Positions 10,411-20,260 of a stretch of DNA of 64,000 nucleotides are shown one piece after another. Each line of letters opens with the position of its first letter. The stretch's first letter is position 1. The position numbers and the translations under genes were made by a program. This stretch comes from Prorocentrum cordatum (taxonomy: Eukaryota; Sar; Dinophyceae; Prorocentrales; Prorocentraceae), in assembly GCA_963575745.1 (NCBI GenBank), contig CAUYUJ010010491.1, forward strand, positions 62,001-126,000, read 5' to 3'. Below the pieces are notes generated by a model. That model saw only the letters and a list, made by a program, of their open reading frames with translations. It was not told the DNA's origin and searched no databases.

Positions 10411-11271
10411 ATGGAGGGCATCCTTCGAGGCCGCCTGGAGGAGGCGCGGGCGGCGTTCGTAGCGCGCGGCAGTGCGACGGAGCACCTTCCTGCCTGCATC
10501 CAGGCGGCGACGTCCCAGCGCTGGTCGCAGCTCCAGAGTGCGCAGTTTGCTGCTTTGGGCGGCGGCGTGGGGTGGGCGCAGTCCGAGCTGGGAGACTTCT
10601 TGCAGGCTCTGTCGTCGGGCAGCCTGCAGGGGAGGAAGCTCCAGAACTACGAGGGGTTCATTGAATTTCTGACGCCTCAGTTGTGGGAGTTCGTGCTCTC
10701 GCCGCATTCGGGCTTCACTGCCAAGATGGCGGCGTTCTCAGAGCACCTCGGGGCGCTTGGCCTGAGGCATCCGAGCTGCCCGACGGCCGCCAATATGGCA
10801 GCATTCTTGTTGCTGGTGTGCAAGCAGACAGGCGTGGAGACGGGCGAGATCACGAGGGAGCTGTTGCAGTCATATCTGGCCACAGTGAAATCCTCGTTCA
10901 AGAATCTCGTGGCGACGATGCCGCCGCCCAGGGATGGCATCCAGGCTCTCCCCATCACGCCTGGGAGGCTCCAGTCTCAGTACCCCATCACGTACGTCGA
11001 CGCCTTCCCGCCAGGTGTTGGAGCGACGGCGCCGCAGATAAATCCCGTCGAGATGGTGACGATTGCGAAGCTGATTAATCTCCGTGCAGGGAAGAAGAGC
11101 GGCCACCTCGCGCTGCCCGCGCCTGCGCCCGCCCGCGGCGGGCTGCAGCCATCCCACGGCCCAGGCGGCGGCTCTCCTCAGCAGCACCTCCCCATCGCGG
11201 CGGCCGATTCGTTCTCTGGGCGCTGGCCGACGGCTCCACGGGGAATAACAGAACGCATCCACGGGGAATAA
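10411..11271 (+). CDS. Transposon cargo gene 1, unknown helical protein
   Basis: ATG at 10411 in the context GCCATGG; 286 codons to TAA. Protein-like composition with all amino-acid classes: WSQLQSAQFAALGGGVGW, NYEGFIEFLTPQLWEFVL, KMAAFSEHLGALGLRHPS and FLLLVCKQTGVETGEITR suggest packed alpha helices over the first 170 residues, then a Pro/Gly-rich tail. No catalytic motif or membrane segment is evident and I do not recognise the family. The C-terminus runs into a 23-bp tandem duplication (near 11236-11284), so the last residues may be altered or an intron may be missed. Same orientation as the other cargo genes. Confidence 0.6.
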   Translation: MEGILRGRLEEARAAFVARGSATEHLPACIQAATSQRWSQLQSAQFAALGGGVGWAQSELGDFLQALSSGSLQGRKLQNYEGFIEFLTPQLWEFVLSPHSGFTAKMAAFSEHLGALGLRHPSCPTAANMAAFLLLVCKQTGVETGEITRELLQSYLATVKSSFKNLVATMPPPRDGIQALPITPGRLQSQYPITYVDAFPPGVGATAPQINPVEMVTIAKLINLRAGKKSGHLALPAPAPARGGLQPSHGPGGGSPQQHLPIAAADSFSGRWPTAPRGITERIHGE

Positions 11272-11285
11272 CAGAACGCATTCCC
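11236..11285. repeat. 23-bp tandem duplication
   Basis: The block CCACGGGGAATAACAGAACG followed by CAT occurs twice in direct succession, covering the stop codon of cargo gene 1. Confidence 0.8.
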
Positions 11286-11373
11286 CAGCGGGACACCTGG
11301 TATTGGGTCGAGGGGTGGGTTCCTGGATCGGCGCGGGGTACGTTTCTGGATGCCTGGATGGAGGGCGTGTTGT

Positions 11374-11428
11374 GAAATATTCCCCCCCCCATCCCCCTAG
11401 GGGGATGGGGGGGGGGGGGGATATTTTC
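11374..11428. repeat. Near-perfect G/C-run palindrome
   Basis: GAAATATT, C-run, ATCCCCC, TAGGGGGAT, G-run, ATATTTTC: an inverted repeat centred at about 11399 with essentially no loop, lying between cargo genes 1 and 2. It could be a transcript-end hairpin or a foldback insertion. A GGCGGTGATCCGCC palindrome follows at 11433. Confidence 0.75.
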
Positions 11429-11578
11429 GTTCGGCGGTGATCCGCCTGATTTCAGGTGGGGCTTTCGCGCAGCGGCGGCCGCTGGCCCAACCCAGCCATC
11501 CAGCTGATCGACCGCTCGCAGACGCAGCAGCCGCAGGAGCCGTGGCAAGAACGAGCAGGTTCGAACCACCAGCTTTCG

Positions 11579-12570
11579 ATGGCGGCGGGGAGTTCGGATG
11601 CGCCGTCGACGCAGCAACTGGCGGCACACGATGGCGGCAAACCCGCCGACTGTCAGCCGTTATCGAGCACCGCCGCCGCCCAAACGGCCTCGATCAGCAA
11701 GAGCCGCGCGGCGAAGAAGCAGGAGAAGCATGAGCTGCCGATCGAGCTCGACTCCGACTCCGACTTCGGCATCGTCGCCGTGACGCCGCCGCCCAAGGCT
11801 GAGAAGATCGGCATCGCCGCAGGCTCTCTGAAGAAGACCCCGACGGAGGCGGCTCTGGCCATGGTCGCGGCCATGGATAAGAGGACGAAGGCGGTCAAGA
11901 CGAAAAAGAACGCCGAGGCGGTGAAGGCCCCCACGCTTGCCACGGGCAATGCTGCTAAGAAGACGACGCCGCCTGGCAATGACAACGCGGCAAAAAAGAC
12001 GACGCCGCCTGCCACGGGCAACGTGGCTAAGAAGACGCCGCTCCCCACGGGCAAGAAGACGGACGGCGCGGCTGGGAAGGACAAGCAGCGCAAGTGGGCG
12101 AAGCCGAGGTGGGAGATGCAGACCACACGCAACTTGGCGAGCGGGGTTGAACCTCCCACCGATGAGGCGTCGGGCGCGCGCGGCGATTCCCAGCAGCCCC
12201 GCTGGGGTCGCAGTTTGCGCGCCCGCCGCCTTTCAGGCGCCTGTTCATCGTTGCTCCGCCCCCCAGGTGCAGTTCCGCAGCGGCAGGGTCGGCGCCCCTG
12301 GCAGCAACGTCAGCCTGAAGTACATCGCGGGCGATGAGGCCGACAAGGCCAGATTCTCACCGACGCCCTTCTCGCCGCCCTCCTCCGCGCTCTCTTCATT
12401 TTCGCCCCTGCCTCGACGCCCCCTCCGCCCCCTGCTGCCTCGTTGCGCCCGATCGCTCCGAGGCCAGGGCCATCGCGGAGGCGGAGGAGCTGGTCAAGAA
12501 GGAGCTCGCCGCCAGGGCGCGCGGCGAGTTATTCGCGCTACGACTCTTCAACTCTCCAGGCCAACGGGGC
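11579..12570 (+). CDS. Transposon cargo gene 2, Lys/Ala-rich basic protein with likely introns
   Basis: ATG at 11579 (MAAGSSDAPS). Exon 1 encodes an acidic stretch (ELDSDSDFG) and a basic region with repeats of the type NAAKKTTPP / NVAKKTPLP, then KPRWEMQTTRN. Continuity of protein-like sequence suggests exon 2 at 12267-12347 (VQFRSGRVGAPGSNVSLKYI), after an AG acceptor at 12265-12266, and exon 3 from 12463 (ARAIAEAEELVKKELAARAR). The second intron (12348-12462) has a GC donor, AG acceptor and a 7-bp direct repeat, AGGCCAG, spanning both borders. The first intron's donor (about 12135-12160) and the 3' end are uncertain. The basic repeats and RSGRVGAPGS region could bind nucleic acid; that is inference. 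Confidence 0.5.
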
Positions 12571-12593
12571 GGCCTCGGGATAACAAAAAGGTC

Positions 12594-12728
12594 GTGGCGG
12601 ATATGCCGCCTCGTGGCGGATATGCCGCCTTGTAGCGCAGCCTCCTCGCCTTCCAACTCGTGGCGGACATGCCGCCCCCGCCCCACCCCTTTGCGCTCCT
12701 CCGCCCTTCAGGCGGACATGCCGCCGCC
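12594..12728. repeat. GGCGG-CCGCC palindrome cluster 2
   Basis: Four copies: TGGCGGATATGCCGCC twice in tandem, TGGCGGACATGCCGCC, AGGCGGACATGCCGCC. They lie at the 3' end of cargo gene 2. The following 12730-13300 stretch holds no recognised gene. Confidence 0.8.
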
Positions 12729-13304
12729 CCCCTCCCCTACTCGGCCCACTCCGCGCCCCCGCGCCACGTCCCTGCGCCCACCTCTCCGCTGTCAGGCACT
12801 GGATCCCACGCCAACTAACGTCGGGGAGACGCCCACTGCTCGAACGGCGAAGGCGTTCACCCAGAATGGCATGGGCGCGCGCGAAGGCACTGACGTTGCC
12901 ACCGCCCTTTTAACGACGAAAACAAGTGAACCAAAACCTGCACATTCAAAGGGACAACCATATTCACAGTTATATTTCCTGGTTTTCCCAATGGTCACCC
13001 TCACGCTGCTGCCCCCTCCCCCGAGACCCCGTCGCAAGAACCAGCGGGGCCCTTCTGAGAGGCCCCCGAGGGCTCGAGGAGCTCCAAGACTTCAATGGGT
13101 CCATGGGCAACCCCCCCCCCTCCTCCCGAAGTCTCGCTTCCGCGTCCGATTCCATTTCGGTTCAAGCCCGCGGCCCGCGGGCGCCCGCGAGCTCGCGCGG
13201 GGTCGCCCCCCCCTTTCGCGCCGACGCGGGGGCTGGGGCCCGCGCGCCGAGGCTGCGCCGCAGCCACCGCGTCGCGCTCGGCGCCTCGCACTGCGGCCGC
13301 GGTC

Positions 13305-14385
13305 ATGGCAAACAGCGGCAGCGCGTTCGACGCGTTGGAGGCAGCTGCATCGCCAAACCAAGTGGCCCCGCGTGCGGTCGCCAGGGGCGCGCGCATCGCG
13401 CGCGAAACTGGCTGGCCGCTCTCGGTCGAACTGTTTTGGCGATTCGGCGCAGGAGATGTTCGGGCCGGCGATGCAGTTGCTCTCCGACCCTGCGGGCGTG
13501 GACAACAACGCAGGGGATCGGTCTTCCTCCGCCAGCGGCAGTCAGCCAGCCAGCGCGCCCACGTTGGCGGCGCAGCCAGCGCGATCGCGCAGCCCGCGGG
13601 CACCGAAGACGCCGCCGCGTAGGCGGGGGCCGACGTCGCCGCCGCGGGACCCGCGGCAGCGGCCTTTCCGCGCCACCCCGCCCTCAGCTCTCGTGCAGGA
13701 GCTCGCGACGCACATGCGCCACGCGACGCCTGTGGTGGAGGAGCCTCCCGAGGCGGTGGAGGCGCCCCCCAACGCGGTGGAGGCGTTCAGGACGCAGCTG
13801 CGAGCATGGCTGAGCGACCCCGTTGGGAATCCAATCGACTGGCGGTCGGAGAACGTGCTCGCCGCGCTCAAGGAGTACCAGATGAAGTACGATTACAAGA
13901 AGTTCCGCGACCGCGGCCCGCCTGGCCCCGCCATGGGCGGGCCGCAGACGTGGCAGGGCCAGGCGCTGCGCGCCAATGCGAAGCGCTGGGGGAACCGAGG
14001 TGGCGCAAAGCGCGAGATGTTTGCGAGGCTACACGGCAGCAAGGCAGCGCCGCGGGTGCGCGAGGCGCACGCCCCCAGGCCTCAGCTGACGCCGCGGGAG
14101 CCCAAGGCGCCGAACTTGCCCAAGGCGCAGCCTCAGCAGGCGCCGTGGAGGGCCACTGGCAAGATGAACCCTCCAGCTCCGCCCCCGCCGCGGAAGGCCA
14201 TGGGGCCGCCGCCGCCGCCGAAGACAAGCATGGGGCCGCTGAAGACCACGCAGCCGCCAACGAGGAAGACCAGCATGGTGCAGCCGAGGGCAAGGGGTCG
14301 GCTGCAGCCGACATGCAAGATGGCACCACCGCCAGCGAAGCCGATGCCGACGCCCGCCGCGAACCGCCCAAATGTCTTCTTGTAG
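13305..14385 (+). CDS. Transposon cargo gene 3, Pro-rich protein with a probable intron
   Basis: ATG at 13305 (MANSGSAFDALEA). A GC-AG intron at 13344-13452 would join it in frame to EMFGPAMQLLSDPAGVDNN, giving 323 residues. The middle contains an SP/RS-like basic patch (ARSRSPRAPKTPPRRRG), then a compact region, ELATHMRHATPVVEEPPEAV through WLSDPVGNPIDWRSENVL and LKEYQMKYDYKKFRDRGP, and a long Pro/Lys/Met repeat tail (KMNPPAPPPPRKAMGPPPPP). The DPVGNPIDWRSE coding sequence recurs, degenerate, at 19109-19155. Family unknown. A second frame stays open over the same region because of GC richness. Confidence 0.5.
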
Positions 14386-14879
14386 GGTGATCGTGTGGAC
14401 CTGCAAGCGGGCTGAGGTGCATAGCTTCCGTAATTCGAGCGCGGATAGCTGACGCGCCGCCTCTCCCCGCCCCGTCTCATATCATCTCCCCTCCCCTCTC
14501 TTCGTTGCCGATCTATCTCATTGGCGGGCGCGCCGCCTCTCCCCGCCTGGCGGACAACCGCCGTGCAGATTAGCATCGGCGCATCGGGTTTGTTCTATGC
14601 GATTGGAAAAAAAACACCAGTCCTTCCCTGAGCCATCCATTGGCTGCTAAGCCGCACTGATGCCTCCCTTGGCGGCCACGCCGCCCTCGGCCCTCCATTG
14701 GCGGCTAAACCGCCGCCGCCGCCTGCTGTCATCCCGAAATTTGCGATGCCACCGCGCCTCTCACACAAGTTTTTTTTTGTTGTTGGGACGCTGTATCGGC
14801 CCGAATCTAGGCGCGCACAGGCTCGCGGCCCAGCGGCTTCAGTGCTAGCCGCGGCTCGCGGCTCGGCGGCGCCGCTGCC
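14386..14879. other. Intergenic region with palindromes
   Basis: Contains GGCGG-CCGCC-type hairpins at about 14549 (TGGCGGACAACCGCC), 14670 (TGGCGGCCACGCCGCC) and 14698 (TGGCGGCTAAACCGCC). No coding sequence seen. Confidence 0.6.
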
Positions 14880-15532
14880 ATGGCAGGCCAGCAGAGCCAG
14901 CAGAAGTGCATCATGTTCGGCTTAGAGTGCCCACAGAACAGCCTCTGCAAAAAGGGAGGCAAGTGGTTCCAGGGAGAGACAGAGGAGGTGGCCAGGGACA
15001 AGCTTGCGCACCACCTTCGCGTGTCGCCGTACCACGACTTGAGCGAGACGAAAAGCGGAGGTAGACTCTCTAATCGCACTCGAGGCCGTCTCGTGGAAAG
15101 TCGAACCTCGCGGAAGTGGCGGCAAATTGGAGAGGATAAAGCGCAACTGGGCAATCCGCCAAAAGGCGCAAGGGGGCGCCGAAGGTCGAGCTGGCGTCAA
15201 TCCCTCCACAATCCCGCGTGGAGCGCTCGAACCAGCTGAAGGGCGCGTTCGCGGAGGGCAGCGGATCTTCAGGCGCCGCTTCGTCCGCAGCCACGGCGGG
15301 CACGAGGATGCCCACGGCGTTGGCCAGCCAGATGTCGCCCGATAGCATCGTGGTGCTCAACGGCACCCAGTGCCAGGCTGTGCTCGACTCGTTGCGCCGC
15401 GCGCGTACTGCGACGCAGATGCGCGGCCAGATAGCGGAGCGCGCGGTGAACGCTTTCCGCCAAGAGGAGGCTTGCATCGCCGAGTGCGAGGACGCGCTCG
15501 CGAGCTGGCTGGTGCGCTACGCGACCTCGTAG
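14880..15532 (+). pseudogene. Transposon cargo gene 4, small protein split over three frames
   Basis: ATG at 14880 in the context GCCATGG: MAGQQSQQKCIMFGLECPQN, a possible Cys-containing module, then EEVARDKLAHHLRVSPYHDL. The protein-like reading moves to the next frame after about 15050 (EVDSLIALEAVSWKVEP) and again near 15172 (KVELASIPPQSRVERSNQL), ending with a helical stretch, QIAERAVNAFRQEEACIAE, and TAG at 15530-15532. Both shifts go the same way and sit at homopolymers (AAAA at 15051-15054; GGGGG at 15172-15176). They may be sequencing errors or real decay. If intact, the protein would be about 217 residues. Family not recognised. Confidence 0.45.
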
Positions 15533-16800
15533 CGACCTCCTCGTGCGGCGCAGGTGCACGGCTGGCAGCACTGATGTCGCCTCAGCATCAGTAGCCTCGT
15601 TCGCGCAGGCGGCGCGACGCGTCGGCCCTGCACGCCCCCCCCCCGCTGCTCCGACGCAATTTCAATCCACGCCCCTGTGTCAGAACAAATTAGGACATCC
15701 CCAAACACTCCATCCGCACTCAATTCGTGAAGGCCGCCACGCGGAGGTCAGTTTTTGCCATGCAGGCGGCCGAGTAGCCGCCCCCCAATGCAAGGCGATA
15801 GGGGGGCGAGTGGACGAACGGAGCGGGAGGAAGGTGAGGGGACTTTGGCGGATAAGACAGGTGGGCGGGTGGATGGGATTTGGCAAAAGGGTTGGATGGA
15901 GAAAACTGCATCCGCATAAGAATGAGCGCGGCGATTTTTTGGATGCGCTGCATCACCATGTCCGCCCACCCCCCCATTCGCCTTGCATATGATGACGCTC
16001 AGGCAGCGCGCCCCGATGCGCGCGCTCTCGCCCGGCGTCTCTTCGCATTGCCGCTCAGGCAGTCGCGCCTCGCTTTTTTTTATTTTTTTTTCCCCGGGGG
16101 CGCTCGCCGTCTTTCGCTGCGCTCAGCAGCGGTTTTGAAGCACGCGGCGCGTCGCGGTCGGTAGCGCAGGCGCCCGCTCCGCCCATGCTGCTCCGACTTA
16201 ACTAAAACTCGGCGGACGTGCCGATACGCCGCCGCCATGCACTGTGGCAAAAAAAAAGTTGGCTGTTATATATGTTTGCAGATGTTATCACGCGCCTGAT
16301 AAACACCTGATAAACACTGGAACAACTGAGAAACATGTTATCAGTGTTATATGTGTTAGCATGGTGTTATCACACGCCTGATAACATATGATAACATATG
16401 ATAACATGATGTCAATTTTGTGTGGTTGTCATGTTGCGCGCAATTCATTTCAGTATCCGTATCACCTCGTGCGTCCGCCACGCTTCGAGCGGCTAGTCCG
16501 CTGGCGGCCAATCCGCCCCCCTCGCCGCGCCCCTGCACCCTCTCAAGCGGCGAGTCCGCTGGCGGATATGCCGCCCCCTTCATACCTCACTCCACCCCTC
16601 CCTCCACCTTTGAAGCGGCTATTCCGCTGGCGGCTATCCCGCCTCACTTACCGCGCGTTTTCTTCGTCATCGCTTCGCGTCCATCTCATCTTGACAACAT
16701 TTCTCTCGACAGCACGCGGCCGCGCGCGACGCGCGGCTTCTCGCGCGTCAAGGCGGTCGCGCCGCCAGTGGCGGGGGCGCCGCCCGCTGAACATCACCAG
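15533..16800. other. Intergenic region with AT-rich TGTTATCA island and palindromes
   Basis: No gene. From 16250 to 16415 it is AT-rich with repeated TGTTATCA/TGATAACA motifs, including the hairpin TGTTATCACACGCCTGATAA (about 16363-16387). GGCGG-CCGCC-type palindromes occur at 16210-16235, 16500-16520, 16558-16575 and 16628-16645, each of the last three preceded by an AGCGGC..GTCCGCT- or ATTCCGCT-type partner. Confidence 0.6.
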
Positions 16801-16818
16801 CAGCATTCTCTGGCACTG

Positions 16819-18748
16819 ATGTTCGCAGCAGCCAGGCCGAAAAACAAGGGAGCGATGACCGAGGCGCCCGCAGCGAAGCCCCGTGGGAAAGCTAAGCCAT
16901 CGGGGACGCAGATGACACTGACTGGAAAGCTTGTGCCGCCGCTCGCATTGACCGATGCAGGGCCGCCGAAGGCATGCGGGAAAAGCAAAGGCAAGGGCAA
17001 AGGTAAGCACCCCTCAGCGTTGAGGAGGACGGCTCGCAAAGCTGCGTCAGCCGCAGCTTCCGCCGAGGAACTGCCTCCTCAGGGCGCAGCGGCTTTGCCA
17101 CCAGAGCCGGACGACGCAGCGTCAGAGGCGGCATCGGGCTCCGAGGAGCGCGGCGACGAGATTGGTTCCGAGCCCGGCGTCAAACAGAAGGAGCTTGAAA
17201 GTGCCGAGCGTGAGCTTGAGGAGGAAGAGGCTCCACCGCAGGGCGTGGTAGCCAAGGTTGAGAGGCGCTCGCCCGATGCTGCGCGTACGAATGAAGAGCG
17301 CTCGCCCGAGGCGGCAGCGCCGCAGGCGGAGGAGGAGGAGGCGGCTCAGGACGAACAGTTGGAGGGTGATCCGCCAGCAGGCGCTCGCCAGGTAGGGGAG
17401 TTCGCGGAGGTGCATGGCATCGGGGATAGCATCGTGCGTTGCAACCGCTGCTGTCGCACGGCAAAGGAGTGCAACTACAGGATCAAAGCGAAGGGTCAGT
17501 CGACTTACCAGTGCGACGCGTGCAACGCGAACGGGGTGCGCCTTTCCCGGAGGTTCGGACAGTGGCCGCCAAGTTTCGCTAAAATGAAGAGTGAGTTCAA
17601 GCAGCATTTCTACAAGGATCTGGCAGAAGATCCTGGGCTGTCGAACCTCGATCGCATTGAAGCCTTCGTGGTCAGCTCAATCACTGTCCAACGGATGGAG
17701 GAGGAGCGCGTCCGCAAGGGTGGCAAGTACCTTCCGCTGAGGAAGTGGGCGCACGACGGCTTCGACGCAAAAAAGATCGAAGCTAATGTGCAGGATAAGA
17801 AGTGGAACCCTGATCTCGGGGAGTGGACGCACAGGCCGCAATTGGAGGCGGCCTGGAGCGAGACAGCGGAGGCCGCAGTGCGCAACGAGCTCTGCACCGA
17901 TAAGAGGACGCAGGCGAAGCAGAGCGGCCCGCGGGCAGCGGCCTCGACGGGCGTCGCAGAGCACGGCGGCGACAAGGGCGACAGAAGCGACGAGAGCGAC
18001 ATGTCCAGATCCAGGCGGCGCCGCAGGCGCAGGTCTGACAGCCCCAGGAGGAGGGGGCGCAGCATGAGCGGGCGCGACAGCAGGGGCAGGCGCGACAGCA
18101 GGAGCAGACGCCGCGACAGACGTCGCGACACCAACCGCAGCAGGAGCCGCTCGCGCGGCGACCGCGACAGGAGCAAGAGCCGCCGCAAGGGCAGGAGCAA
18201 GAGCCGCGGCAAGAGCAAGGACAGGAGCAAGAGCAGGCCGTTTGGGGCTTCAACGCAGGGGTGTCGCCCGGGCTTCGCATTCGTTTTTGGTTTCCGTTCA
18301 ACTCTTCAGGTTCGGATCGGGTGATTGATTTCGCTCGGCTCGAAGTGTTGTCATTTTCGGATAACCCCGAAGGCTCCGCAGGGATGAGGACGCTGAGAAG
18401 GAGCGGAGGCGGCAGGAGGCGAGGGAGAAGGCCGAGCAGGTCAAGAAGGAGACGCAGGAGAAGAACCTGGCGCTGAAGTGGATCGGCACCGCAACGAGGC
18501 TCGAGACAGAGCTGGACGGGTACCTCGAGCATGAGAAGGCGGACAAGGTGCCGTCATGGGCTGTGAAGAACGCGAAGGCGGCGAGGAAGTCTGTGGCAGT
18601 CATGAAGGCGGTGGCGCAGAAGCGCGCGCACAGCGGCGCGGCGTTGACGATCGCGCAGGACGGGGCCATCAGCATCCAGAAGGATGCGAGCTCGGCGGCG
18701 AGGGCCATCGCGGGGATGCTCAAGGAGGCGCAGAAGCACAGCACCTGA
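16819..18748 (+). CDS. Transposon cargo gene 5, zinc-ribbon protein with RS domain
   Basis: ATG at 16819 (MFAAARPKNKGAM). Exon 1 to 18236, a GC-AG intron at 18237-18381 with GCAGG repeated across both borders, exon 2 at 18382-18748; the total is 594 residues in one frame. Layout: basic Gly/Lys region (GKSKGKGKGK), long acidic Glu-rich region, a four-Cys zinc-ribbon-like module VRCNRCCRTAKECNYRIK..YQCDACN (about residues 210-245), a globular stretch (PSFAKMKSEFKQHFYKDLAE), an Arg/Ser-rich domain (about 395-470), then a charged coiled-coil (DAEKERRRQEAREKAEQVKK) and a helical tail. RS domains act in RNA processing and the Cys module suggests nucleic-acid binding, but no known family is claimed. 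Without the intron, translation continues to 18324 in the wrong composition. Confidence 0.65.
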
Positions 18749-18848
18749 GCGCCCCATGGTGGCCCAGTACCTCATGAAGTACGGCCTGAAAAAGGTGCCC
18801 TAGCAGGTGGGGTAGGACCCGAATAAGCCGCGGCCGCTGGGCCGCTCG

Positions 18849-19396
18849 TGAGCGGGGGCGGCAGTTGGACCGCTCATGACGAGGTGTGTGATTTCGTAGA
18901 ATTGCTATTGTTGGTGAAACAGCATTTCTTCGTTTGGCGGGGATGCCGCCTTTCCACTCTCGCAAGCCCTTGGCGGACATGCCGCCTTGCCTTCATTTGG
19001 CGGAGATGCAGCCTTTGCTGCTCGTCGCGCTCCGATGCCTCACTTGGCGAGGCGAAACGCTTGCATAACTCCCTCCTGCTCGAGCGCGTCCTGCTCGCTC
19101 GCGAAGGCCAGCGACACCGTTGGGAATCCCATCGGTTGGCGGTCGGATACGAAGCAGAGGCGAAGCAGCTCCTTGGCAGGGGCGGCAGTTGGGCCGCTCA
19201 TGACGAGGTGTGTGATTTCGTACAATTGTTATTGTTGTTGAAAAAACATTTCTTCGTTGTCATCGCCATCCCACTCGTTGCCACCGCAGCCCTTCGTTGG
19301 GCGGGGATGCCGCCTTTCCACTCTCGCAAGCCCTTGGCGGACATGCCGCCTTGCCTTCATTTGGCGGAGATGCCGCCTTTGCTGCCCATCGCGCTC
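18849..19396. repeat. Tandem duplication of an untranslated block with palindromes
   Basis: A block of about 180 bp at 18849-19032 recurs at 19178-19396. Both contain GACGAGGTGTGTGATTTCGTA, GCATTTCTTCG or ACATTTCTTCG, and three palindromes (GGCGGGGATGCCGCC, GGCGGACATGCCGCC, GGCGGAGATG). The second copy has about 40 extra bases. Between them, 19109-19155 is a degenerate copy of the cargo gene 3 segment encoding SDPVGNPIDWRSE. Confidence 0.8.
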
Positions 19397-19450
19397 GCAC
19401 CGTTCTCTCGCGTTTCCCAGTGACATGATCTGCCACCGCCCCACCCCTCA

Positions 19451-19472
19451 TCCGTAGTCTTTGTGGCTCAAG
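19451..19472 (+). other. Dinoflagellate spliced-leader relic (DinoSL-like)
   Basis: TCCGTAG, TCTTTG, TGGCTCAAG. It agrees with the 22-nt DinoSL consensus at the degenerate first base and 18 of the remaining 21 positions, including the intact CCGTAG start and TGGCTCAAG end. It lies 44 bases upstream of an ATG on the same strand. Genomic SL relics mark cDNA copies of trans-spliced mRNAs. Confidence 0.75.
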
Positions 19473-19516
19473 GAGGGCCGCTCGAGGTCGTGCCCCCTTC
19501 GCGGTCTTGCGCCTTC

Positions 19517-19816
19517 ATGGCGAGCATCGCGGGCAAGTGCGACGTCGATGACATCGAGCTCATCGCGACGGATGGCAGTGCTTGGAGCTGGGCGACCATG
19601 GTGGTGCGGTTCATCGAGTGGCGCAATCGTTGCCGCCATGCACGCGCCGTTGGAGTCAAGGGCCAGATGCTCATCGACCAGGCGCGGCAGATGATGGAGG
19701 AGGCGCGCCGCACCGAGGAGAAGGGCAAGATGATGTGCGAGATGTCGAAGAAGACGGCGAAGGACATCCCAGGCAGTATTCGGCACTTCTGCCGCCAGCC
19801 GCACCAGGAGAGCTGA
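19517..19816 (+). CDS. Small gene downstream of an SL relic, unknown function
   Basis: ATG at 19517, 99 residues to TGA: MASIAGKCDVDDIELIATDG, then SWATMVVRFIEWRNRCRHAR and a helical basic/acidic region, QMLIDQARQMMEEARRTEEK, then KMMCEMSKKTAKDIPGSIRH. Composition is protein-like and probably alpha-helical or coiled coil. Family not recognised. The frame is intact from the SL-like sequence through the stop, with no sign of an intron, as expected for a retroposed cDNA copy. It lies inside the DNA transposon between cargo gene 5 and the transposase. Confidence 0.5.
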   Translation: MASIAGKCDVDDIELIATDGSAWSWATMVVRFIEWRNRCRHARAVGVKGQMLIDQARQMMEEARRTEEKGKMMCEMSKKTAKDIPGSIRHFCRQPHQES

Positions 19817-19843
19817 GCGGCGATCGGAGCTGGGCCGATAGAG

Positions 19844-20260
19844 GAGGATGAGGAGGAAGAGGAGGGAGGATGAGGAGAGGAGGAGGAGGGGGATGAGGAG
19901 TTGGAGGCAGCACGCGCACCCGCACTAAGAGCCGCCAGCCGCCGCCGCGCCCGCCCCGCGCTGCGCCCGCCCCGAGCTCGAGCCGCCAGCCGCGCCCGTC
20001 TCCGAGCGCTGGCGGCTTGGAACCCGAGCTTGAAACTCAAGCTCGAAATTGCGTGCGAGAAAAAGAAATCTCCCTTGCAAGTTCCGTTGCTACGCTCACT
20101 TCGCGCCTCCGCAATCTCCCCCACCCACCCCCCTCCCCCCCCCCCCTCCCCCCATGCCCCCTCGCCCCCGCGCTCTTCGGCGGCTACGCCGCCCCTCCCG
20201 ACCCTTCAGGCGGCTACGCCGCCATGCCCTTCGGCGGCTACTCCGCCCCGCGATCCATTC
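19844..20260. repeat. (GAG)n tract, C-rich tract and palindrome cluster
   Basis: GAG triplets at 19844-19905, then CCGCC-rich sequence, then GGCGGCTACGCCGCC twice (about 20178 and 20209) and GGCGGCTACTCCGCC (about 20235), just upstream of the transposase start. No gene seen. Confidence 0.7.
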
